Part shown: one piece after another, positions 16,621 to 24,299 of the stretch
Numbering within the stretch: the first letter of the stretch is position 1
Layout: the number at the start of each line of letters is the position of its first letter
Source of the DNA: Marinobacter sp050379415
GTDB lineage: Bacteria; Pseudomonadota; Gammaproteobacteria; Pseudomonadales; Oleiphilaceae
Reading direction: 5' to 3'
Assembly (NCBI RefSeq): GCF_050379415.1
Contig: NZ_JBNRLS010000004.1
Coordinates: 248,001 to 312,000 of the forward strand
Length of the DNA: 64,000 nt
Notes under the pieces: model-generated
Told to the model about the DNA's origin: nothing
The model's input: only the letters and a program-made list of their open reading frames with translations
Databases searched by the model: none
Translations under genes and position numbers: made by a program

Positions 16621-17200
16621 CGAATACCTGGGTCCAGTAATTCGGATAATCTGCTGCCCGGGCATTCACCCTGACAACAGCGATGCCTGTGAACCGGCTG
16701 TCCATGATGTTCCGGCAATGTCCCGGGCTCTCCAGCCAGCCGGTCATGACCGCTTCCACATCGTCATAGCCCGCGGCAATGTTCTCGCCGACCACGGACC
16801 ATTCGTAGCCGGTTTCGGTAACACGGCCGCCAACCCGGAGACCATCGGAACCGATGTGGCTGAAGAAATTATTCTCTGCCATATCGTTACTGTGCTTCGT
16901 GGCAGCCGCCTCGATGGGACAGTTATAAACGAGCGGCTCAACCGCAGGAAAATACTCGGATCCGCACTCGCGACCCTGGGTGCGCGCGGCGTTCACATAT
17001 TCCAGCATCGCCGCCTGATACTCCCGCACCTCGCAGCCATCCACCAGTATCGTGGCCGGCTCGGTCGCTGCTGAACGGTTCTGATCATTGGTGTCGGACA
17101 CTGCCGATTTCGAGGACCCACCACCGCCGGATCCGCCGCCACAGCCCGTGACAATCACGGTCAAAAGAAGGAAAAATAACAATCTGGGGAATGTATTCAT
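16607..17200 (-). CDS. CAP (SCP/PR1)-domain lipoprotein
   Basis: 197 residues. A hydrophobic signal LLFFLLLTVIVTGC ends in a lipobox-like VTGC, followed by a glycine/serine linker. The CAP domain begins near residue 65 (YQAAMLEYVNAARTQGREC). It includes KHSNDMAENNFFSHIGSDGLRVGGRV, YEWSVVGENIAAGYDDVEAVMTGWLESPGHCRNIMDSRFTGIAV and the final NYWTQVFARPR. The histidines of KHSND and SPGHC and the glutamates of MAENN and VGENI form the CAP cavity. Bacterial members are secreted or surface proteins of mostly unknown role. It stands alone, convergent with yebC. Confidence 0.88.
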   Translation of the reverse strand: MNTFPRLLFFLLLTVIVTGCGGGSGGGGSSKSAVSDTNDQNRSAATEPATILVDGCEVREYQAAMLEYVNAARTQGRECGSEYFPAVEPLVYNCPIEAAATKHSNDMAENNFFSHIGSDGLRVGGRVTETGYEWSVVGENIAAGYDDVEAVMTGWLESPGHCRNIMDSRFTGIAVVRVNARAADYPNYWTQVFARPR

Positions 17201-17353
17201 TGAATAGTCGACTGCCGTTCGGGTTTAATTTCGAAAACGTACGCAATCTAACGAACGATCCCCACAATTGGATCCACGAAACTACATTTCCTTACACAGC
17301 TTACCAAAACCGAAATAAATCACGCTTACGCTGTTACACGGGTGAACTGATCA

Positions 17354-18079
17354 ATGGCACAGACACGAGTTCTGATTCTCAAAACGGGCACTACCTACGC
17401 CGACATCCGCGCTGACTTCGGCGATTTCGAGGACTGGTTCATCAAGGGCCTTGCCCCGGAACTCGAGCTCACCGTGATGGATCTTCCCCACGGCGAAGAA
17501 CCGGGAGCCCCTTCGGAGTGGGACGGCATTGTGGTGACCGGCTCCCCCGCCATGGTCAGTGACCGGAAAGACTGGAGTGAAAACGCAGCGGCGTGGCTGG
17601 CGAAGGCGGTGGACGCCGGCGTCCCGGTGTTGGGCGTGTGTTACGGCCACCAGTTGCTGGCCCATGCCCTCGGCGGAGAGGTGGGCTACCACCCCAAAGG
17701 CCGCGAGACCGGCACCAGGATCGTCGAACTGTTTCCCGAGGCCGGGCAGGATCCCTTGTTCAGCCCTATGCCCCGGCGCTTCCGGGCGCAACTGACCCAC
17801 AAACAGTCGGTCCTGAGACTGCCGCCTGATGCCGTACTGCTGGGCCACTCCGATTTCGAGCCACACCAGGCGTTCCGGGTGGGCGAATGCGCCTGGGGCG
17901 TGCAGTTCCACCCTGAATTTTCCGATGCCATCATGCGGGCCTACCTGGAAGTCCAGGCGCCGGATCTGGACCGGGAAGGGCTGGATGCGCAGGCGCTGCT
18001 CAATGACGTCGCACCGGCTCCAGAGGCAAGCGGTCTTCTGCAGCGCTTCTCCGAGCTGGTCTTGAAGGGGCAGACCTGA
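17354..18079 (+). CDS. Class I glutamine amidotransferase-like protein
   Basis: 241 residues. The GATase1 triad is visible: the nucleophile in VLGVCYGHQLLAHALGG (Cys near residue 97), the histidine in WGVQFHPEFSDAIM and the glutamate two residues later. The N-terminal half gives DGIVVTGSPAMVSD, the oxyanion strand. Length and arrangement match the GMP-synthase-like family (YfeJ/GatD-type proteins). No synthetase partner is adjacent, so it may act as a stand-alone glutaminase or gamma-glutamyl hydrolase. Confidence 0.88.
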   Translation: MAQTRVLILKTGTTYADIRADFGDFEDWFIKGLAPELELTVMDLPHGEEPGAPSEWDGIVVTGSPAMVSDRKDWSENAAAWLAKAVDAGVPVLGVCYGHQLLAHALGGEVGYHPKGRETGTRIVELFPEAGQDPLFSPMPRRFRAQLTHKQSVLRLPPDAVLLGHSDFEPHQAFRVGECAWGVQFHPEFSDAIMRAYLEVQAPDLDREGLDAQALLNDVAPAPEASGLLQRFSELVLKGQT

Positions 18080-18097
18080 CGGGCGGAAGACCGCCGG

Positions 18098-18448
18098 TCA
18101 GTCGAGGATGTAGGCGGTCTTCTCCAGGGTGTTTTCTTCCTCATCAATAAACCGGAACTCATTCCAGCCTACCCGGATCATGTCATTACTGTTGAGCCGT
18201 TGCCTTCCCTCCACACGGAGGTCGTTCACAAAGGTGCCATTGGTGCTGTTGCTGTCGACGATGTAGAAATCAGTCGTACCCTCAAGGTAGGCATTAGGGG
18301 ACGCCTCAATGACAGCGTGCTGCCCACTCACGGAAATCTCATCGATACGAATGTCATTGTCCGGCCGCCGTCCGATCCGGGTCACGGGTTGTTCCAGCTC
18401 AAAGGTATGGACCACCACGTTGTCCACCAGCTGCGAAATTGATGCCAT
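18098..18448 (-). CDS. FHA-domain protein
   Basis: 116 residues, almost all a forkhead-associated domain: TRIGRRPDNDIRIDEISVSGQHAVIEASP, then FYIVDSNSTNGTFVNDLRVEGRQRLNSNDMIRVGWNEFRFI. The conserved Gly-Arg, Ser-x-x-His and Asn-Gly phosphothreonine-binding residues are present. It lies 18 bp after the PP2C phosphatase gene in the same operon as a Ser/Thr kinase, so it is the likely phospho-reader of that kinase or its target. Confidence 0.9.
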   Translation of the reverse strand: MASISQLVDNVVVHTFELEQPVTRIGRRPDNDIRIDEISVSGQHAVIEASPNAYLEGTTDFYIVDSNSTNGTFVNDLRVEGRQRLNSNDMIRVGWNEFRFIDEEENTLEKTAYILD

Positions 18449-18466
18449 TCTCGTATTCCTCAGTCC

Positions 18467-19219
18467 TTAGTCCTTCAACATCATTAAAACAACGGAGACG
18501 TTGTCTCCGGCGCCGTTTTCCAGGCTCTGGTCAATCAGTGCCTGCACAGCTTCATCTGCATCCTCACCATGTCCGATGATCTCGGCCCACCGGGCCTCCG
18601 GCAGCGCTTCGGTGAGACCGTCAGAACACAGCAGCAGGCTCTCCCCGGGTACCAGCTCCTGCACCCGGAAGCTGGGCATGGCGTCATCGGAAGCACCCAC
18701 GGCCCGGGTGAGCACGTTCCGGAACGGCACCCTTGGGGCTTCGGCTTCGCTGATGCTGCCATCCTCGATCATGTTCTGGACCACGGTATCGTCCCGGGTC
18801 AGGCACCGGAGGCCGGTGTCCGCAATCAGGTAACAGCGGGAATCACCGATATGGGCGATAAAGGCGGTGCTATCGATGACCCAGACCACCACCAGGGTCG
18901 TGCCCATTTTTTCCAGCCGGGCGTCATTGGCCTGTTCTTCCTGTATCCGCGCCGTAGCCACACCGAATGCGACGTCCAGCCGTTCCCGGACGGCCACCGA
19001 GTCCGGAACCACCGAGGCAGACAGCGCGGGCAGTATGGAATCCAGCGCCGCCTCTACCGCAAGCTGACTGGCCATCTCACCGCCCTGGTGGCCACCCATA
19101 CCATCCGCCAACACCAGCAAAACCTGGCGACCATCATGGCTGCGCCGCCACTCCACCCTGTCCTGATTGGTCTGGCGCACCGCCCCTACGTGGGAGTCGC
19201 CGGCAATGTCATAGTCCAT
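18467..19219 (-). CDS. PP2C-type Ser/Thr protein phosphatase
   Basis: 250 residues. The metal-binding motifs of PPM phosphatases are intact: GAVRQTNQDRVEWRR, VLADGMGGHQGGEMAS (aspartate ligand), FIAHIGDSRCYLI, LTRDDTVVQNMIEDG, LLLCSDGLTEALPEA and the final GAGDNVSVVLMML. It removes phosphate from Ser/Thr residues. Its start codon overlaps the stop of the kinase gene by one base (19219), showing translational coupling; it is the off-switch for that kinase. Confidence 0.93.
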   Translation of the reverse strand: MDYDIAGDSHVGAVRQTNQDRVEWRRSHDGRQVLLVLADGMGGHQGGEMASQLAVEAALDSILPALSASVVPDSVAVRERLDVAFGVATARIQEEQANDARLEKMGTTLVVVWVIDSTAFIAHIGDSRCYLIADTGLRCLTRDDTVVQNMIEDGSISEAEAPRVPFRNVLTRAVGASDDAMPSFRVQELVPGESLLLCSDGLTEALPEARWAEIIGHGEDADEAVQALIDQSLENGAGDNVSVVLMMLKD

Positions 19220-20820
19220 CAGGAGGCCACCTCCCTTGCCTCGCGCTGTGCCTGGCGCCTGAGTGCTTCGGCCATGTCGGAAGCACTGGCGAATCGTTTG
19301 TCAGGCTCACGCTGGATCGCCTTGTTTATCAGCCTGACCACACCGTTGGGCAGATCCGGATTCAAGGAACGGGCACTTCGCGGCCGCTTGTTCAGGATCT
19401 GGTAGGTCAGGTTGGCCAGGGTGTCGCCCTGATACGGCGTTTCCCCGGTCACCAGTTTGTACAGGGTAACCCCGAGGCTGTAGATATCCGAGGCTCCGGT
19501 CACCTTCTGCCCTTTCAGCTGTTCGGGAGACATATACAGGGGGCTACCCATCACGCTCCCGGTCCTGGTAACGGAATCGTCGGAGATCCGGGCGATCCCG
19601 AAATCGGTAACCCGAATGTCACCACTGTCCGGATCATAGATCAGGTTCGCCGGTTTGATATCCCGGTGAATGATCTTCTGCTCGTGCGCATAGGCCAGGG
19701 CATCCGCCACCCGCGCGACCACATCCAGCACAGTTACCAGAGGCAAGAGCCGGCCGGCCCGGCCAAACTCACTCAGAGGCCGCCCCCGAGCGTAATCCAT
19801 GGCAATATAAGCCAGGTCTGCCTCTTCGCCCACATCGTAAACGGTGACGATGGCCGGATGGCTGAGCCGGCCTGCCGCCTCGGCCTCACGAAAAAAGCGA
19901 CCCTTGAGAGCCTGCAGCTCTTTGCCTTCAAATGCCTGATAGCTCAAGGTCTTGATGGCCACCGTGCGGGCAATGGCAGGATCCCTGCCCAGGTACACCA
20001 CCCCCATCGCGCCCCGACCCAGCTCCCGCTCAATTTCATAACGCCCCAATGTTGGCCGGCTGACCGACTGGTCCGGCATCACCAGAGTCTGGGTAGCGTC
20101 AATGTTCCCTGGCGCTACTCCGACCGATCCGGATGCAAGTTTCTCCAGCGCGCTCAGGCGTTCAGCCGTATCCCGGAATTTTTTCTTGCGGTACAGGATG
20201 CCCTTGTAGGTCTGCATGGCCTTATCGTACTGGCGTTTCCGCTCCTGCTGCAGGGCGATACGGTAGCGCAGGTCCAGGCTTTCCTCTCCCTCCGGACAGC
20301 TGGCCATAGCCGCGAGTGCTTCGTCGGTCTGCCCCTGGTCCAGCAATAGCTGACCCAGTCTCAGCCGTGCCTCCCTGGCGTTGTCCGTGAGCGCCCGGAT
20401 CTGCCGGTACGGTTGCAGCCAGAACAGCATGATTCCATACCCCACCGCCAGCAGGGTGTTGATCTCTCCCAGGGGAAGCCAGACGTTGTGGTAGAACATC
20501 AGCGCTGCCTGGAGCACCAACAGACCACCCGCCAGAAGGAGTGTCACCGGCAACGAAACAAACGCGCCCATCCGGGGGATGGCGAATACCAGGTAGCCCG
20601 CCGCAAGCACCAGACCGGCATCCACCGCAAGCCGGCCCCAGACAGGCAGGTCGAGGCCTCCGGTCTCTTCGGTGCCCAGAAATGCAAGCAGCTCGCTATC
20701 CAGCCAGGCAACCCAGGGGATCTGCTGGCCGGCCACGATAAAGACAGCCGCAAGCGCGACCACGAGCGAACGCAGACTGAACAGGCTCGATAACGGATGT
20801 GATAACGGATTCACAGGCAA
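19219..20820 (-). CDS. Membrane-anchored Ser/Thr protein kinase
   Basis: 533 residues. Four hydrophobic helices within residues 10-140 are followed by a TPR-like helical segment (about 150-230), then a Hanks-type kinase domain from about residue 257: LGRGAMGVVYLG (P-loop), VAIKTL (lysine), IIHRDIKPANLIYD (catalytic loop), VTDFGIAR and an SPLYMSPEQLKG activation-segment end. The kinase is C-terminal and the membrane part N-terminal, the reverse of the PASTA-kinase layout. It starts the operon with the phosphatase and FHA genes. Start is TTG at 20820; a GTG at 20814 is an alternative. Possible targets include type VI components (PpkA/PppA/Fha-like logic), but no secretion structural gene is nearby. 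Confidence 0.93.
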   Translation of the reverse strand: MPVNPLSHPLSSLFSLRSLVVALAAVFIVAGQQIPWVAWLDSELLAFLGTEETGGLDLPVWGRLAVDAGLVLAAGYLVFAIPRMGAFVSLPVTLLLAGGLLVLQAALMFYHNVWLPLGEINTLLAVGYGIMLFWLQPYRQIRALTDNAREARLRLGQLLLDQGQTDEALAAMASCPEGEESLDLRYRIALQQERKRQYDKAMQTYKGILYRKKKFRDTAERLSALEKLASGSVGVAPGNIDATQTLVMPDQSVSRPTLGRYEIERELGRGAMGVVYLGRDPAIARTVAIKTLSYQAFEGKELQALKGRFFREAEAAGRLSHPAIVTVYDVGEEADLAYIAMDYARGRPLSEFGRAGRLLPLVTVLDVVARVADALAYAHEQKIIHRDIKPANLIYDPDSGDIRVTDFGIARISDDSVTRTGSVMGSPLYMSPEQLKGQKVTGASDIYSLGVTLYKLVTGETPYQGDTLANLTYQILNKRPRSARSLNPDLPNGVVRLINKAIQREPDKRFASASDMAEALRRQAQREAREVAS

Positions 20821-21168
20821 CTTCGTTGTAAATGATTGATCCGGCTAGTTTAGAAAGCGAACCAATGATGTGACAGTTGCCGGCCGGCGTTTTTTGTAAG
20901 GGTTTGTTTACCTGAGAGCGAGGTCACGTATGGAACCCGGCCCCCAGAAAGCGCGTGCTGTTCTCAAGTCGGACTTTGTGGAGGAGTTTGCCGCCGGGGT
21001 GGTCGAGGAAGCCTTTCCCCGGCTTGCGAGCACGATGATTCGACGGTCGGCGATTCTCCACTGGCCCGAGCGGCGTCCTGAGATCCGGCGATCATGACAA
21101 TTTTGTAGGTTGAATGAATACATATCTGAACCTACTGTTTTAGATGACAACACAAGAAGGAGCCTGAA
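20821..21168. other. Intergenic region between kinase and PA2779-like gene
   Basis: 348 bp with no recognised gene. It must carry the kinase operon promoter (minus) and the PA2779-like promoter (plus). It contains one possible 55-codon frame, listed separately, and an AT-rich stretch around 21100-21150 just before the AAGAAGGAG ribosome binding site at about 21157. Confidence 0.5.
20930..21097 (+). CDS. Possible small protein or gene remnant
   Basis: Frame of 55 codons starting at ATG 20930 after GCGAGGTCAC and ending TGA. It begins MEPGPQKARAVLKSDFVEEF and ends in an Arg-rich tail. Third positions are GC-rich, as in real genes here, but I recognise no family and it may be a fragment of a lost gene. 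Confidence 0.25.
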   Translation: MEPGPQKARAVLKSDFVEEFAAGVVEEAFPRLASTMIRRSAILHWPERRPEIRRS

Positions 21169-21570
21169 ATGTCCGAGATACGTAATTATCTGAAGCAGGT
21201 TTCACTGGTGATGGCCGTACTCATGGCCATGGCCACTACCTTCTCCACCACCGCCCAGGCCGGCATGGTCGGGACCGGAGAAATCATCCAGCAACAACAG
21301 GTCGAACTGGACCGGCAACAACTCCTCAACATGCTGGAAAGGCAGGAGGTCCAGGAAAAGCTGGCGGAGATGGGGGTGAGCAAGGATCAGGTGGCTGATC
21401 GCATCCAGAACCTGACGCCGGCCGAACTGGCCGATTTTGAACAACAGCTGGCAGAGGCACCCGCCGGCCAGGATGTGGTGGGGATTATCGTGCTGTTCCT
21501 GCTGGTGTTCATCATCACCGACATGCTCTGTGCCACAAACATCTTCCCGTTCATCAACTGTATACGCTGA
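21169..21570 (+). CDS. PA2779-family membrane protein
   Basis: 133 residues. Signal-like helix at 10-31 (LVMAVLMAMATTFSTTAQAG), a helical Gln/Glu-rich middle (EIIQQQQVELDRQQLLNMLERQEVQEKLAEMGV) and a C-terminal hydrophobic helix (VVGIIVLFLLVFIITDML). This matches the PA2779-type family, always found next to a PA2778-type C39-like peptidase, as here 12 bp downstream. Function is unknown; the pairing suggests substrate, propeptide or regulator of the peptidase. AAGAAGGAG precedes the start. Confidence 0.85.
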   Translation: MSEIRNYLKQVSLVMAVLMAMATTFSTTAQAGMVGTGEIIQQQQVELDRQQLLNMLERQEVQEKLAEMGVSKDQVADRIQNLTPAELADFEQQLAEAPAGQDVVGIIVLFLLVFIITDMLCATNIFPFINCIR

Positions 21571-21582
21571 TCGAACGTCCTG

Positions 21583-22578
21583 ATGTATCGACTGAGAATT
21601 GCCAGCAGGATCCTGACTCTGACAGGGCTGGTCCTGCTGGTCGGGTGTGCCTCCACCCCACCCTGGCCGGAACCTGAATCCGCGGCTGGCAAGCCCGTAC
21701 TGCCCAACCGTGTCCTTCTGGAAGATGTGCCCTTCTATGCCCAGGAAAAGTACCAGTGCGGCCCCGCTTCCCTGGCCATGATGCTTAACAGCCAGGGGCT
21801 CGAAACCGACCCTGATGTGCTCAAGGAACTGGTCTACATTCCCGCCCGGGAAGGCTCGCTGCAGGTCGAGATGGTGGCGGGTGCCCGTTCACACAACATG
21901 GTCGTGTACCCGCTGGAGCCGAAACTGGAGGCCGTTCTCGAGGAAGTCAGTGCCGGCAATCCGGTGCTGGTCATGCAGAACCTGCTCATCGACTGGTGGC
22001 CCCAGTGGCATTTCGCGGTTGTGGTGGGCTTTGACAGTGACGATGAAGCCATCATCCTTAACACCGATACCCGCAAACACCACGCCATGCCCTACAAGGC
22101 TTTCCACGCCACCTGGAGCCGGGCCGAGCGCTGGGCCGTCGTGGTTCTGCCTCCGGAGCAGATACCCGCCACGGCAGACCCCCTGACTTTCCTCAGGGCC
22201 GCGCACGACCTGGAGTCCACCGGGCATACCCGGGCAGCACTCACTGCCTACCAGACGGCGGAGCAGACCTGGCCGCAACAACCGGCTCCCATCATGGCCC
22301 AGGGAAATCTGGCCTACGGGCAACAGCAGTGGCCCGGAGCGGTGGTCCATTTCAGGCGGGTGGTGGAGCAATTTCCGGACTACGCCGAGGGTTGGAACAA
22401 TCTGGCGTATACCCTCGACCGGGCTGGCTGCCCGGCACAGGCGACATCTGCCTTTTCCTGCGCCCGGACCCTGGCACCAGAGCGGTTCAGCAAGGAAGAG
22501 GCAGCCTTCGATGCCGAGCAAACCGGCGACGGCGAGAACTGCCCGGTCCTGCCATCCTGCCCTGCGCCCACTCAGTGA
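21583..22578 (+). CDS. PA2778-family C39-like cysteine peptidase lipoprotein
   Basis: 331 residues. The signal ends in a lipobox LLVGC (about residue 22). The papain-like C39 domain covers about 45-200: YQCGPASLAMMLNSQG holds the catalytic Cys, WHFAVVVGFDSDDEAIILNTDTRKH the His and Asp. The C-terminal part (about 205-300) is TPR-like (LRAAHDLESTGHTRAALTAYQTAEQ, NLAYGQQQWPGAVVHFRRV, YAEGWNNLAYTL). Unlike bacteriocin ABC exporters it has no transporter domain, so it probably cleaves a periplasmic or outer-membrane partner. It pairs with the PA2779-like gene and ends at a strong terminator. Confidence 0.88.
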   Translation: MYRLRIASRILTLTGLVLLVGCASTPPWPEPESAAGKPVLPNRVLLEDVPFYAQEKYQCGPASLAMMLNSQGLETDPDVLKELVYIPAREGSLQVEMVAGARSHNMVVYPLEPKLEAVLEEVSAGNPVLVMQNLLIDWWPQWHFAVVVGFDSDDEAIILNTDTRKHHAMPYKAFHATWSRAERWAVVVLPPEQIPATADPLTFLRAAHDLESTGHTRAALTAYQTAEQTWPQQPAPIMAQGNLAYGQQQWPGAVVHFRRVVEQFPDYAEGWNNLAYTLDRAGCPAQATSAFSCARTLAPERFSKEEAAFDAEQTGDGENCPVLPSCPAPTQ

Positions 22579-22581
22579 AGG

Positions 22582-22604
22582 GGCCGGTGATTACCGGCCT
22601 TTTC
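22582..22604 (+). terminator. Rho-independent terminator after the C39-like gene
   Basis: GGCCGGT (22582-22588) pairs with ACCGGCC (22593-22599) around GATT, followed by TTTTC. It sits in the convergent junction and overlaps the stop of the methyltransferase gene. Confidence 0.8.
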
Positions 22605-23244
22605 TCAGCAACACCACATCCTTCACCGGCACCTCCAGCGTCCAGCCATACTTCCATGCCAGCCATTTGAAGGTTGCCTGCCGATAGAACACCACATGGG
22701 TCGGATCCCGACGGTAGTGCCAGTTATCGAATCGCTCATCGTCGGTCTGGAAACAGGTCATGATGCCAAGCCAGCCGCCGGGCCTGAGCAACCGGTCCAG
22801 CAGGCTGAAAGCCTCGGCCGGTTCGTGAAGATGCTCCACCACCTCGGTACAGGTAATGAAATCGTAGGACCGGGCCAGACTCGCCTTGTCCGGGTGGAAG
22901 AAGGGGTCGTAGAGCGCCATGGCAAAACCGGCCTCCTCCAGCATTCTGGCCAGGGCCGGGCCCGGCCCGCAGCCAAAATCCAGCCCTTCCGCCCCGGGTG
23001 CCAGCCGCTCTGTCAGCGGATTGGCCAGTTTCGCAAGAAATCGCCGGTAGCCTTCGTCCTCCGGGTCATTTTCATGGAGTTCATAGATTTGCTTTTCTTC
23101 CCCTGCGGTCAGCCGGGATTGCGGGGCCATGATTGTCGCCCGGCAAGTGGAGCACCGCAGGTAGATTTGTTTGCCGATCTGCCGGAAAAATTCCGGATGT
23201 CCCTCGAGACAGAGTGGGCAGCGGGATAGTTCGGCGCTGGCCAT
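22591..23244 (-). CDS. Zinc-ribbon class I SAM-dependent methyltransferase
   Basis: 217 residues from the ATG at 23244 (a TTG two codons upstream is the alternative). The N terminus carries a four-cysteine zinc ribbon (CPLC ... CSTC, residues 8-32). The SAM-binding motif is GLDFGCGPGPALARML (about 90-105), with ITCTEVVEHLHEPAEAF and LLRPGGWLGIMT as the later motifs. The C terminus (NWHYRRDPTHVVFYRQATFKWLA) is typical of a bacterial family of unknown substrate. It overlaps or abuts the CobW stop (23247), so the two are co-transcribed. Confidence 0.88.
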   Translation of the reverse strand: MASAELSRCPLCLEGHPEFFRQIGKQIYLRCSTCRATIMAPQSRLTAGEEKQIYELHENDPEDEGYRRFLAKLANPLTERLAPGAEGLDFGCGPGPALARMLEEAGFAMALYDPFFHPDKASLARSYDFITCTEVVEHLHEPAEAFSLLDRLLRPGGWLGIMTCFQTDDERFDNWHYRRDPTHVVFYRQATFKWLAWKYGWTLEVPVKDVVLLRKGR

Positions 23245-23246
23245 AG

Positions 23247-24236
23247 TCAATCCAGCCCCGCTGCCGACCGAAGCACCTGATCGAATTCCTGGCTGTCGGG
23301 CTCAACCGCACTGATCAACTCGATCCGACTCAACTCGCGTGACTGGGAAGGCGATACCGAGAGAGCTCCATCCACCATGTTGATCGCGCGCCAGCCGTCC
23401 AGGGTATGCACCACAGCCTTGAACCTCACGACACGCTCATCCATGGCCAGCGCCATCAGCAGGTTTTCGTCGAATACCAGTTTCGGATGAATCCGCCAGC
23501 CCAGACTGAAATGCCCCTGCCCGCGATTGGCTACCATCTGCCAGGGCTCGTCTTCCATATCCGGTGCCGGGGTCGCGGGTTTGGCATGATGGTGATGATG
23601 GGCGTGGGGATCACTTACGTCTCTTGGATCCGCCTTGCCGTCGAGCCAGGCCGGTGACAGTTGGCCATGCAGGATATGGAAAACCTGCTGCTTGGCGGGC
23701 TCCAGGGCTGCGGCCCACTGGTCGAAGTCCGCAAGCTGAGTGTCGGTGCACAGGTCAGTCTTGTTGGCCACCAGGATATCGGCGGCGGCGACCTGATCCC
23801 GGAACTGCACATTTCCCAGTACCCGCGGATCTTCCAGCTTGCGGGGATCGACCAGAGTAATCACAGGGCCGATCGCCAGGATGTCCCGGTAGTGCTCGCT
23901 GGTCAGGGTATCCAGAATCTGGGAAGGGTGGCCCAGCCCCGTCGGTTCGATCAGCAACCGGTCCGGCCGGGCCTTGTGGATCAGTTGGTTCAGGCCGATC
24001 TGCATGGGCAAACCTGCCACGCAGCACATACATCCGCCGGGTATCTCCCGAACAAATGCCCCTTCGGTCTCCAGGAGCGCACCATCGATGCCGACTTCAC
24101 CGAATTCGTTGACCAGTACAGCCCAGGTTTCATGTTCCGGCTTGTGCCGGAGCAGATCCAGAATGGCGGTGGTCTTGCCAACACCGAGGAAACCCAGAAT
24201 CAGGCTGGTTGGAATGGGGCGGGAAATGTCCGGCAT
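23247..24236 (-). CDS. CobW-family GTPase, probable zinc metallochaperone
   Basis: 329 residues. P-loop GFLGVGKTTAILDLL (about 14-28), the metal-binding CMCC (about 69-72, CxCC motif of the COG0523 family), GTPase switches IEPTGLGHP and the NKTD guanine-specificity motif, a His-rich insert (DPHAHHHHHAKP, about 212-223) and the CobW C-terminal domain. Such proteins deliver zinc to client enzymes during zinc starvation. The perfect palindrome at 24255-24271 just upstream looks like a Zur operator, which supports a zinc rather than cobalamin role. Confidence 0.93.
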   Translation of the reverse strand: MPDISRPIPTSLILGFLGVGKTTAILDLLRHKPEHETWAVLVNEFGEVGIDGALLETEGAFVREIPGGCMCCVAGLPMQIGLNQLIHKARPDRLLIEPTGLGHPSQILDTLTSEHYRDILAIGPVITLVDPRKLEDPRVLGNVQFRDQVAAADILVANKTDLCTDTQLADFDQWAAALEPAKQQVFHILHGQLSPAWLDGKADPRDVSDPHAHHHHHAKPATPAPDMEDEPWQMVANRGQGHFSLGWRIHPKLVFDENLLMALAMDERVVRFKAVVHTLDGWRAINMVDGALSVSPSQSRELSRIELISAVEPDSQEFDQVLRSAAGLD

Positions 24237-24254
24237 CGGTTACGGGCCTCGAAA

Positions 24255-24271
24255 TTGTTATAATATAACAA
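24255..24271. promoter_or_regulatory. Zur-like operator upstream of the CobW GTPase
   Basis: TTGTTATAATATAACAA is a perfect 17-bp palindrome (8-1-8) whose core TGTTATAATATAACA matches the gammaproteobacterial Zur box (GAAATGTTATANTATAACATTTC), with a GAAA flank on one side. It lies 19-35 bp upstream of the CobW start and also overlaps TATAAT, so zinc-loaded Zur would block the promoter. Confidence 0.85.
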
Positions 24272-24299
24272 CCTCGCTACGGCGTTGACCAGCATCGAT

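Noticed and set aside
18967..20349. Plus-strand open frame over the kinase and phosphatase genes
   Set aside because: Antisense to complete kinase and PP2C motifs; its composition has no protein character.
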